Assembly: GCA_963682055.1 (NCBI GenBank)
Contig: OY821744.1
Location: 28,186,967 to 28,250,966, forward strand
Direction: 5' to 3'
Length of the DNA: 64,000 bases
Origin: Primula veris
Lineage: Eukaryota > Streptophyta > Magnoliopsida > Ericales > Primulaceae
In this document: positions 1 to 11,400 of the stretch, in pieces
Layout of the letters: each line of letters starts with the position of its first letter
How positions within the stretch are numbered: the first letter of the stretch is position 1
Program-made: the position numbers and the translations under genes
The notes under the pieces: generated by a model
Told to the model about the DNA's origin: nothing
What the model saw: only the letters and a program-made list of their open reading frames with translations
Database searches by the model: none

Positions 1-193
1 CAGGTAAGAGAATCAGTTCTCCTTCATCATCCATGGTAGTTGGAGCCTCCCATCCATACATAACAGTCTTCCAGACATGTTCATTCTGCTGTTTGATGAA
101 AGACCTCATTCTAATTTTACATACTCCATAGTTTACTCCTCCTTCAAGCAATGGAGGTTTGTTGAAGGCGTTTCCTTCCCTCATTAAGTCCAT
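1..193 (-). CDS. Copia retrotransposon Gag N-terminus (partial, runs off window edge)
   Basis: Minus-strand reading from the ATG at 193 is open to base 1 (64 codons). It carries the typical start of plant Copia Gag proteins (DUF4219/UBN2 type): a 'PPLLEGGVNYGVCKIRM' segment, matching the usual P-P-x-F-x-G-x-N-Y-x-x-W-K-x-R-M, followed by 'WKTVMYGWEAPT'. Gag forms the virus-like particle that packages element RNA. The ATG lies about 45 bases downstream of a tRNA-iMet primer site, which fixes the start and the orientation. The rest of gag-pol would lie left of base 1. The reading frame seen here is intact, but whether the whole element is intact cannot be told. Confidence 0.75.
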   Translation of the reverse strand, partial: MDLMREGNAFNKPPLLEGGVNYGVCKIRMRSFIKQQNEHVWKTVMYGWEAPTTMDDEGELILLP

Positions 194-238
194 TGTTACT
201 AGAACACAGGATCCACACTAAGTAAGATCTAGTGTGAA

Positions 239-250
239 GCTCTGATACCA
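239..250 (-). other. Primer-binding site (tRNA-iMet) of the left-edge Copia
   Basis: On the minus strand this reads TGGTATCAGAGC, complementary to the 3' end of plant initiator-Met tRNA, the standard plant Copia primer. It lies between the LTR candidate and the gag start, two bases from the LTR end. Confidence 0.85.
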
Positions 251-252
251 AT

Positions 253-1478
253 TGAAATTCCTATCCGCTGTTCTAGTTGCAGTTTTGCAGTGAGCTTCTA
301 AGTGAGGTTGCAACTACAGTTAGAACCCAGTGTATAAATGGACAGAACTGTAAAAAGTTAAATGTACGTAAATGAAATCACACGCACATTTAACAACGGA
401 GTTCACCTAACTAGGCTACGTCTCCGGGACACTTACCCAGATTATGATATTATAAAAAGCTTACAATATAGGACTTAATTCTTAACGAAAAACACTTAGA
501 CTCCCTCTAGGTTTTTCTGCCTATCTCTATATTGCTCCTACTCTATAACTATCACTTATAAATCAATGGCATCCCACGATTGTTTTCTTTTTAAAGCTCA
601 CGTGTATTCTCTCTAGAAAATAAGTTCTTTATAATTTAGAACACACACTTTTTACAAGCTAGGTTATCAACTATTTATACAAGTAAAATAATCTTCTTTC
701 TTTAGGATCTTGAAGATTGCTTTTGACTTGTTTTGATTGGCTTCAATCTTTCCATGTATAACGAGACTCTTCAGCGTAGGATTGACTCCAATCTTCATAA
801 GTTAATACCTGTTAAATAACTAGCTTGGAAATAGGAGTTAGTCTTTTCCTATAACTAGGAAACATATAAAGATAATATCTTTTAGAGATAATATCTTTCC
901 ATATATATATGAAACACATAACTCCATATTACATTCAATCTTTAAACGAATTATACTGAATATAGATAAGGAACAAAAGATTGAAACAAGTGATAAGGAC
1001 AAGCATAAGAATAGAGATACATATTAAAAGAAAACATAACCTTATAAACTAATCTCTTTATATCTTTTAGGAAATCTTTCCTTACCACTTTGATATTCTC
1101 AATAAACGCATACTAAACCTGTTAAGATCATATGAGAATATATCCTGCATACTTTAAAACAAATAATTATTAATAAAGAACAGTTATGCAGAATAACAGA
1201 ACTAGACAGAATTCTGCTGAACAGCAGGTTGCAACTGAGGTTGCAACTGAGGTTGCAACATTACTTGAAACCTCCAATGCTGTCTAAGCAGGTTGTAACT
1301 GTGGTTGTAACTGAGCTTGCAACATTACTAGAAACCTATCAACATAGGTTGTAACTGAGGTTGCAACATTGCTTGAAACCTAACAACACCTGTCTTAGTT
1401 CATAATAAACAGATAGGATTATTTAGTGAAAACCATTAGACAACAAATAGAATTTAGACCAGAAATCTGGTCCTAACA
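253..1478 (-). repeat. Probable 5' LTR of the left-edge Copia element
   Basis: The block next to the primer site starts TG at 253 and has a matching CA end at 1477-1478, so in element orientation it would read TGTTAGGACC...GGAATTTCA. An end at 1481 is equally possible. The partner LTR and the target-site copy lie off the window, so the outer boundary is inferred. It holds several short direct repeats of a GTTGCAACTGAG motif at about 1228-1370, with one more near 305. These may be U3 enhancer-like repeats. Confidence 0.5.
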
Positions 1479-2001
1479 ACATATTTTGAAAATAAACTAA
1501 ATAAATATCATTATAATATTACCTTATACAGCCATTGTGGGAAAAAAATGATCTGTACTCTTCACGTATTTGCACTAAAATTATCGTAGGAAGTTATATA
1601 CACTTATATTTATACACCCAAATCATATTTGACCATGAGAATGCTCGTAAAGTGTTTATGCTTATGTAAAATATGGATATATTATATTTCTCTTATACAA
1701 CTATTTATAATATTCTAGTGCCTTTTGGTTGGTGAAAGAAAATTGGTGCATAACCGAATCTAGATATTCAGTTGATGTCATTTTTTAACCGACGTCAACT
1801 CAACTGTAAGTCTGTTCTAGATATCCTTCGTGCGTTAACCAAAATCTCTACTCGAGTACGAAACAAAAGAAACAAAAAATGATTCTATGTGATATGCAAT
1901 GAATTTCGTACTCATCCGTCTTCGGTCTCTTGATTTTTCGTATCGGGGTTCGCCCAATTAAAATATTTAATTGTGGTAAAGAAAGTGAAAAATAGGAAGT
2001 A
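1479..2001. other. Intergenic upstream region, no gene seen
   Basis: AT-rich sequence between the Copia LTR and the Stowaway-like MITE. No convincing coding exon or RNA gene. It forms part of the distal promoter region of the Rab5ip-domain gene. Confidence 0.5.
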
Positions 2002-2175
2002 ATTCCTCCGTCTCAAAATAAGTGTTTATTACAAAACTACGTACAATTCCAAATCAAAAATTTCATAATCTAATCATATAACGTTTTTAGAAATATTGAT
2101 TTCGGCAATTAGAAAAACGAGATTATTGTAATTAAACCACGCACGTTTACTTACTTTATTTTGAGACGGAGTGAT
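2002..2175. mobile_element. Stowaway-like MITE (Tc1/mariner-derived), TA target duplication
   Basis: Terminal inverted repeats CTCCGTCTCAAAATAA (from 2006) and TTATTTTGAGACGGAG (ending 2172) match the conserved Stowaway end (CTCCCTCCGT...). The dinucleotide TA flanks it at 2000-2001 and 2176-2177. It is 174 bp, AT-rich and non-coding. It sits about 95 bp upstream of the TATA box of the next gene, so it is part of that promoter. Confidence 0.85.
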
Positions 2176-2268
2176 TACTAAAATGGAAACTAACATGAAA
2201 GGTCCCCTAACTATAGATTAATTACCAAAGAGACCACGTTATATTCCATGCTAACACAATTGAACCTC

Positions 2269-2275
2269 TATATAA
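2269..2275 (+). promoter_or_regulatory. TATA box of the Rab5ip-domain gene
   Basis: TATATAA 59 bases before the ATG at 2334, followed by a CT-rich leader (2288-2320) typical of plant 5' UTRs. Confidence 0.55.
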
Positions 2276-2333
2276 TTCATTCATATTTCTCTCTCTCTCT
2301 TCCCTTTTGATTCTCTCACTAGAATTGAGTGTA

Positions 2334-2441
2334 ATGAAGGAGAAGAAACGGGTGAGGTTCGATATTAGTAATGAACAACAACACCAGCATTTATGTAATA
2401 AGTTTGTTAAATTGCTCGATCCAGACGCTTCTTGGGATAAG
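2334..2441 (+). CDS. Exon 1 of the Rab5ip-domain gene
   Basis: 36 codons from ATG to AAG, ending 'DASWDK'. The next base pair is GC rather than GT. An in-frame alternative donor at 2469 (TCT|GTAGAT) would add nine hydrophobic residues. The homology boundary WDK|DQ favours the end at 2441. Confidence 0.7.
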
Positions 2442-5400
2442 GCTTTTTTATTTATTTTAATTCTCTCTGTAGATTACTTTTGACTACCCTTTTTCCGCAT
2501 TATTGTTTTTTTTTTTTAGTTAATTATGGTTTTGATACTTGTTAAATAGTACTAGTGCATTTTAATAGTGTGGACCAATAGTGCATTTTAGTAGAATAAG
2601 ATATTTTAGTCTAGAAACTAGAGTGATATTTTGGGGAAGTTATTGTTTAATACCCTTTTCCCTATTATTGTTCCCTTTTTTACTTAATTGCGGTTTTTAT
2701 ACTTATTAGTAAATTCAAGTACTAGTTTTTTAATAGTGTGGGTTGTGACAATTGAATCTAATAGAATAAGATACTTTTCCAGTCTAGATCAGTGTTTTAA
2801 AAAGCGAAATTATAGCTAAAGAGTTTTTGCAAGAGCTAAAAGAGTAAAAAAAGTAAGCTTTTAGCGGCCTAAAGGCTGAAAAATGAGCTTTTTGAGCTTT
2901 AAATCGAGCTTTTATCTAGCTTTTTTACTATGAAGCACTTTTAAATCAGTGATCGAGATACTAGAGTAAGATTGACATTGTTGACGATACGAGAAACAGG
3001 AATGGAAAACGATTTGAGAAAAATAAAGTGATTATTTTTCCCGAAAATCCGTAGATTTTCTTTATGAAAATAAGTGAAATGGGAAACGAGAAGCAGGAAA
3101 ACAGTAAACTCAGTTTACCCATATTAAAGAAGAGTTTCTTCGTAGTGATGGACTAATATAAATATAGTTTCCGATACGAGAAACCGAAAGCTGTTTCGGA
3201 AATGCAAAAGTGACTCTCTTTTCATGAAAATTTGTAGTTTTGCTTGAAAAACATGTGAAACGGGAAACGATAAGCGGGGAAACAGGAAACACAGTTTACC
3301 CATGATGCATGGAATGCAACAGTAAGTTTCAAGCAGAAATATGTATATTTTTAACCTACCGGTGTAAATATTGGATAAGTATTACTAGCTGAACCCCATG
3401 ATTCCTGTCCTGTAATAACAACACGATCAAACTCTCGTGGGCATTTTCATATAGTTGAAACTTGAAATCCTTCAGTCACTTCTTTTGCAATTTGGCTAGC
3501 TGATTGGTTCCTTAGCGAGGTATATATTATAAATGAGCGTTTCATTGAGATACCTTGAACTATAATTCGTTTGTCTGCAATTTAACCAAAGAATAAGATT
3601 TGGTGCCGTCTCCTCAATTATAAGTTTTACCTCCTAGAATATAATGCATTCTTTATTGAATTTGCTGAAGTGTCTATCGGTTGAAATAGTAAAACCTCAA
3701 GACATAGCCAATAACTTTGTATCGAGTAGGAAAGAGTGTAGCATTTTTTTGGTTTTGCATAGAGTATTTGAAATCCTATGGCCACCTTCACTTTGGTAAA
3801 TATCAATATAGACCAGAGAGCATGTTGACTTAGTTGGCTGTAGATTTTGGTAGGCTCCTGTAATGGTTACATTTTATAGAAAAAAGGTGAAACTATAAAT
3901 ATTGGACATCTTCATTCAGAGAAACTTTCTAGTGAGTGGTGACAATATGGATAATATAAAGAGTAATGATATAACACAGATCTATTTACAGATCAGTGAA
4001 CAGATTGTGAGAGTAGAAAGAGTTTCAATTTTCGAATGTAATAGTTTCCCTCCAAAAGTGTGTAGCAATTCCTTTACAAATTGATACCATCTGCTGTAAC
4101 CCAATCTGTTGAGTGATTTGTGATAATAGCACCCCTCTAATAAAAAACCTTTACTAAAAACCTTTTGTGGTAATTGTAAAAGTTTCAATATATAGTTCAG
4201 TCTCCAAAAAGAGTACATGTGTATTTTGTAAGGTGCGTATAATATCCTCTGATATGCTTCGATAGCATAGGGACTCAAATGAGTTCATATAAAAATGACA
4301 GGCCGTTGAACAGGCTTGAGATATGCCCATAATGTTCATACAAATTCGTTATGGACCTTTTCCAAATTACTTATTCCTGAAATCAAAGAGCATGAACCCT
4401 CAAATGATTTTATTAGCTAAATAATTTTGTTAAGATTTTTAAACAGCTGCTCCAGAGAATTGTATAGGCCAAGCTAAGATACACACACGATATAACCCCA
4501 CAGAGAAGATGGACCATCTTACATCATCTTATCTTTCTCTGATTATCTATTCTTTGTGTTCTCTGTTTTATAGGTTGATTTTCAAGGGTTTGTTGATATG
4601 AATATCTAAGTTCTTTGTTTTGTATTCCATTCTTTATCATTATATAACGTTTACTGTTTAATTGTTGTATCATAAAGGCTAGTTTTAGAAGTCTTTTGTA
4701 TCCCTTGATTGTGTCGTCGCATTTTGGCATTACCTGTATCCAAATCCATGCCCATAGAACCTTGGTGATGGAAGTTATATTGGGAGGGTTAGATATGAAA
4801 TCAAGGCCAAGTTCACCGAAAGAGCGTAATTGACTAAAAGAATGTAAAGTTTGTAGCATGTGGCATAAATTTTGAAGATGAAGTATATGTTATGGTTCAG
4901 GCGGTTGAATTTCCATTTAACGTATTTATAGAGTTTTTTCGCATCAGATGTTTGGATCTCTTTTTTTTATGTTGCCTTAAATACTTTCTCGCACTGTAGG
5001 ATCAATTAGGAGATGTGTTGCATTGGATCCGGCAAGTTGTGGCCCTTATATGTGGGCTGATTTGGGGTGCGATTCCCTTAGTGGGAGGCATTTGGATTGG
5101 CATGTAAGTTTGTTCTACTTAATTCTTGATACAAGGAGTTAATTACAGTTTTTGTACACTAATTTAGCATGTGATTATAATTTTAAAATTTTACCTGCAA
5201 AATTTAGTGCTTAGGTACACTAACGTTACATTTCCCGTGATTTAAGACGATATGTGTACTGGAAAACTTTATTGGTTAGGGTACTATGCTATAAAAGTTT
5301 AGGTTGGGTACAGTAATGTAACTAACCTTACATTTTCCGTGTTAGGTTAGGGTATCAACTGCTAACTTTTATAGGGTGGTGTATAATATATAAATTGATT

Positions 5401-8400
5401 TTACGTTAGTGTATTAAATTATTATCAACCGTGATACAGAACTGTTACGTAAATGATGTTTCGTTTGAAACTTTGACAGAGACATTGACTCTTCTCTGTT
5501 AACTACTTAAGAAATGATGCAACTTCAGTACCAGGCAAAGCTCACGTATGGGTTCAGTACATTTTTATGTCCTCTTATGTTATGGGGTAAAGTATGATTA
5601 CATTTTTAGATTCTTTTCGATATGGAATAAAACATAAAAGGACTCACAACCATTTCTTCCCATATATCCACTTTTTTGAAATATTTATTCTTTGCATCTT
5701 TGAGTCAGAGCAAGCTCTTTAGTTATATTTTGTCTGATGGTCAGTTGAAGCAAGCTGGTTATTGAATTTTTTTAATTGGATATTTTTGCAAGGAAATTTG
5801 TCTGGAGAGTGGTTTAGGATGATGTGACAAGTTACTCAACCGGGTGTGAATCAAACAATCACGTCTCTTTGGCTTTCATCACTATCCTTGCTAGAATATC
5901 TAAAAACAAATCTGTTTTTTTTTTAATAATAATAACAAATCTGATATTATAGCTAAGGAAAAAAAATCTGATATTTTAGCATGTAAAAAATGAAATTAGC
6001 TAGCCTCCTTTCATTGCTTTCCCTTTTCTATATTCTCAAGACTTGTTATATTATGTACTTGTATGCCTGTTGAACACCCATCTTGATTTTATACTTTTCT
6101 ATAGTCCTTCTACAGTTCTCAGTAATATAGATAATAATACCATTTAACCGGTATCATTGCCATGTACAAATCAGTGAATCCTGAAAATTCAAAGTGATGA
6201 AAAGTGCGTAAAACTAAAAGAAATATGTTACTCAGCTAAGTAGATGTTATTCATGAGTCGTGTATCTTAAAACAGATCGATTCTAGCATTAGAGAAAGGG
6301 TGAAAAGACCTCGACTTTTAAGGTTGTTGAAGCACAAGAAAGATGAAAAGAAGAGTTATATTTTTTTTAAGGTCACTTTAGAACATAAAAAACTGTAAAC
6401 ACTAAGGCCTCAAAACTTTCTAAAAACTACAAAATATAAAGCTAATTCCATTCTTAGATTTGCACCTCTAACAAGTCATTATCACTTTATACCTCCCTTT
6501 TGTGTTTGGTAATTGAAACACGTAAATGTTTCAAGGAGATAATTTTACAAAAGGGTATTGTTTCAAGCGAGAAAATCATATTATGATTCAAACTTAATGT
6601 ATAGTATTTAAGCAGTGTAGTGTTGAAGTTGATAATCTGGTGAGTGTCACTAAGACAACCTTCAGGAGGGAGTTTAAATGAGCCCAGTGGTCATCTTGTT
6701 ATGTCAGGTTCTAGAAAATCGCTGCCCTATGGTTGGTGTACGGGTTCCTTTTGATGTGAAATTTGCTATTATTTGACATCATACTCTTTTGGAGAAATTG
6801 ACTCTGTATCTGAGTAGTATTTGGCGAGCCTAATTTTCTTTCTAGCCTCGACTTATATATTCGCGTCGGCTCCGATCTTTCGAGGTGTCCGGGGTGATTT
6901 ACGTCGGCTACGGTGACGAGGTGGCCTTCGTGCCTGCGCAAGAAACAAACAGGGGCCCGGGGTTGGTACCAGGTTTTCCCTCTCCAACGATCAAGTCAGT
7001 ATCGATGTTAACTGAAAGTAGGAATATATTTAAGAGTGAGGGACCGGGCCGGTTACGGGTCGTAGTATCGGATGGTACAGGCAGTGTTCTGGGGGTCCGG
7101 GTTGTTTAAGCTTTATCTCTCCTCTCCGTATTTGTGTCCCCTTCTTAGTGGTATTAGAGGGGGTATTTATAGTGTGATCAGAGGTGTATTAGCCATTGGA
7201 TCACTGTACTGTAAGATGTTGATCCAACGGCGTTAGGTCATTCATGGCTCTGACAAGGGTACTGTCCTCTTCCGGGGCCCACAGGGAGGTGACCTGTGAT
7301 TGGGCCACGTCGATGAAACGCCAGGAGGGTCCCCCTGGGGAGCAGCATCATTAATTGGTGAGGCGTACTCGATACGCTTCTTTGGGCCGGCCTAGCTTCA
7401 CCCCGTTTGGTAATGAGCCGGGGTGGTGAGACATCCACTATATAGGGCCCCGGTTTGTTCGTTTCCGTGGTGATATCGGTCCGGACGAGGGGACATTGAC
7501 ATTCCCTCGCCAATAGCTCCCTGTCCGGAGTCGTCGTTAGTGACAGTGTCGGTGAGTACCTTCCTCACTTTACGGGGGCTCCGGTCATTCCGTCTTCATA
7601 TTTGGCTGTCTAGAGGCACCTCGGCGTGACTCGTCTCTTGATACGTGTTCAACCATTCATGAATTTCTTACACGTGGAGCATGCCAGTTTTGTAATTTTG
7701 AGGCGCCGCCTGTCTTTTCAGTTTCTTCGATGTCATTAATGCTAAAACGGCTGAAAGGCGACACTTGGCAGACGACATCTCCTTGCTGTACACGTGGAAG
7801 GCGTGGGTTGAGTGGCGGCTGTCATTTGTGGGAGTTTGTGTAATGAGCCGTTCTGCCTTTTCATCTTCTGGTAAATGTCTTTTCACCTTCCATTAGGGGC
7901 CTATAAATACCCTCAGTGAAATTCATTTTTCACTTTCTACTTCTCTTTCTAGATTTTCACAGCAAGCCATTTTCTCTCTCTAGATTTCTATAGCAAACCA
8001 TCTCCTCTTCACTTAACGAATTTTTTACAAATTTCCCACCACGATGGTTATAATTCATGGACCCGGAAAGGGCCCGATGGTCGCTCCGCAACCACGGCGC
8101 CTGGCCGTAGCAGCGAACGCTCTGCCGTTCCGTCCGATGATTCTCGATCCGACCCTGACCGTGGAGGGGAACGACAGCAGCATAATGGTGAGGCTACACG
8201 GGCCTGACCTCAACGAATTCCGAGAACTCTGCGGGATCGGAGAGGAGTTCAAACTCCGGAGATGTGAGAGTGTCGATGAAGTGAACGGCATAGTGGCCCG
8301 TCCCAACGACATGGTAACCCTCTCTCTCTCTACTCTCCTCTATGGGGGTACCCACCTCCCCATCCCGGAGCTGCTGGCAGAGTTGTGCGCTTGGACGCAG

Positions 8401-11400
8401 ACTCTGCCATGCCAGTGGCCCCTCCAGGCGCACCGTATCTGCGCCGGGATGGAGGCCCTGAATGTGTTGTTGGGCCCGGCCCTGCCAGAACCATTAGGGC
8501 TTAGGGAGCTCTTGGCCTGCTACGAATTCCTGCAGACCGAGCCAAGCTCCCAATCCAAGAGCAGGCAGCCTTACTTAAGGTGTCGTGCTTACAATCAGTT
8601 GATCACGGGTAACTCCGATTCTAATCGGGGCTATACCCAAGATGTGATCGTGGTGGAAGGCCATTGGCTCCACCGGACCGACCTGATACTCCCGTCCAGG
8701 CCGGGGAGGGTGCTAAGCACCAAAGAGAACAAGGCCACAGTGGCCTCTAAGCTTAGGGGCCTGGGTGAGCCCAATACTGAGTCCTTGGAGGTGGCTCTGA
8801 ACTGGTGGGGTCCCGACGGGACCGACGCTGGGGCGCGCGATGCGGAGCGTCTCCTAACTTGTGGTTCCCCAACAACCTGCAAGGGGAACGAATTCATTTG
8901 GCCCCACAGGACCTTCTGTCCTGTGGGGTACTCCCGAGAGAGATGGGAGAAAGAGAATGGGTTGGAGTCCACCCTCCCTCCTAAAGCGGTTGAAACCGAG
9001 GCCGTGACAGGGCCCGTGGCGAAGAAGGTGGCGGCGAAGCCCAAGGCAAAGTCGAGCAGCAGCAGGACGAGGAAGGTTATGACTGTGACGTCTTTTGCTC
9101 CTGCCTCTGCCAGGGTAAAATGGGAGGTACGTCCGGATGGGACCATCCTCAACTATAGGGAGGGGCCGGACGGCACCCGGTGCTATATAGACCAACATGG
9201 GAACCCTTTGAAGGAGATCGTTCCCCTTAGCTCCAGAGAGCCCGTTGTGAGGAGTTCCTCTCACCTCGAAGATAGCCTCGTGGGCGAAGAGCTTACAGGG
9301 CCGAGCTTGGGTACCTCGCGGACCAGAGTAAGTCTAAGTCATTCCATGTTCTTTACATCATTTGACACTTAGCTAGATTTTGTTGATTTGTCTAACTCTT
9401 TTTTTTTTTTATTTGGCCTGTACAGGTGGTTCGTTCTGACGAGGAGGAGGAAGCAGATGAAGAAGATGCTGCCGCGGATGGGGGTAATGGAGGGGGAGAG
9501 GGGGAAGTGGTTGTGGCTGAGGAGGGTATCATAGAGCCTGAGTCCGTCGAGACGGAGAAGGTGGTCGGAGAGGAGGTGGTCATAGAGCCCGAGACCACAG
9601 CAAAGGAGGTCGACGCAGGGGATGACGAAGTGGTTGTCATGCCTCAGTCTGGCGCCGATATTGCTGCTGACTTGGTTGCTCAGACCAGGCTCGATCGGGC
9701 GGCCCGCAAGGCCCGGCTTGGGAAAAGAAAGGTGGAGGGGACGAAGCCCCTCCGTGATGGGAAGAAAACCAAGGCTGGAGGGGGCACCTCGCCTGAGGTT
9801 GGGGTGACGGAGAGGCCGAGAGTGACGTTGGGCCCAGCTCAAAGCGCGAGCTCCTCTGCCGCCTCTGCCATCTCACCGACCCATAGGATGCCAGTGCAAA
9901 CACCCAAGGAGGTGAAGGCGGCGACGGGGGTAAAGAGCATAATGGAGGCTCACCCGTCCGCCGGGCTACTAGCTTTGGCTGCGCTCCAGCAGCAAAGCGT
10001 CGAGGCTGACCATCGGGGTCGTGACCTCGCATCCTCCATGACATCGGCCATGGCCATGATTCCCCAGGTACGTAACGCTCTATTTTTGTTTTATGCTGTA
10101 TGCTTTCGTATTGTTTCTTCCAAATATTTTGCTAAGTGTTTTGCCTTTTCCCTCGTAGGCCTACTTAATGATGAATCAATATGTTTATCACCAAGGCCAG
10201 CTGGTGAGATCATGGGCCGGTAAGGCCGAGGCTAACGCGAAGCTCATGGAGGAGGCCCAAAAAAGGGCGGAGGAGGCCGAGAGCAGGGCGGAGAAAGCCG
10301 AAGGCCTCAATGCCACGGTCGAGGCGAAAAGGGTCGAAGCTGTGAAGGCCAAGATGGGGGCTGAGGAGCGAGCTCAAGCAGCGGAGGCGGCTCTGAAAGA
10401 GGCCGAAGCAAAGGTGGCTGATAAGCTGAAGGCTGCGGTTCAAGCTGCTCAAGCCGAACTAAACGCAGCCTGGGTCGAAAAGACACAGAAGGAATTCAAT
10501 TCCTTCTATGTCGAAGGGTGGACCGAGGCGGCTGCCTTTCTGAGGGCGGGACCGGACCATCCGGTATGGAGCATGGACAACATCGTCGTTCCGGTCCCCT
10601 CGGCTCCTATCCCAGAGGTGGTTCCCCTCACTCCTCGAGCTCTCTCCGACGAAGAGGATGAGGGAGATGGCGACGGGGATATCTAGGGCAGTTTGTCTTT
10701 TTTGATGTAATCCCCTTTTTCTTTTTCTTTTTTTTGTACTTAGTATGTAATAGCTTTCCATTGAATGAAATGAAAAACAATTTTGGCTCTTCTTCAGACT
10801 TGTCTTTATTTATTCTCCTGTTTTTATCTCTGTTGTGTGTTCATTCATCATTCATTGTGTACATGCTCTCAAATGAGGGGGCCCTTATGCTTCGGCGTTG
10901 GGGCAATCATTTTATATACATCACAATTCGAGTTGGCACGTGTAGAAACACTTGAAACTTAAATGAACTGAAAAATCCAAGTAAATAGAACCGGGGCGCC
11001 GTATAGGCTCGTGTACTGAAATACTTAGAGAGAAATTTAAATGAACTGAAAGATTCAAGTAAATATGAAACGGGGTGCCGTATAGGCTCGTGTTCTGAAA
11101 CACTTAGAGAAATTTAAATGAACTGAAAAATTCAAGTAAACATGAACCGGGGTGCCGTATAGGCTCGTGTTCTGAAACACTTAGAGAAATTTAAATGAAC
11201 TGAAAAATTCAAGTAAATATGAACCGGGGTGCCGTATAGGCTCGTGTTCTGAAACACTAGAGAATTTAAATGAACTGAAAAATTCAAGTAAACATGAACC
11301 GGGGTGCCGTATAGGCTCGTGTTCTGAAACACTTAGAGAAAAATTTAAATGAACTGAAAAATTCAAGTAAATATGAACCGGGGTGCCGTATAGGCTCGTG

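Noticed and set aside
3902..4859. Several 60-110 codon frames on both strands in intron 1
   Set aside because: No domain, no consistent splice pattern, mutually overlapping; composition is like the surrounding intron.
7238..7513. Minus-strand frame in the Tat LTR, nearly identical to one at 17738-18028
   Set aside because: The conservation is only because both lie in the two LTR copies; LTR regions of Gypsy elements are non-coding.
8631..9264. Long minus-strand frames opposite exon 1 of the Tat antisense gene
   Set aside because: Shadows of a GC-rich coding exon; the plus strand has the recognisable domain, splice sites and upstream TATA.
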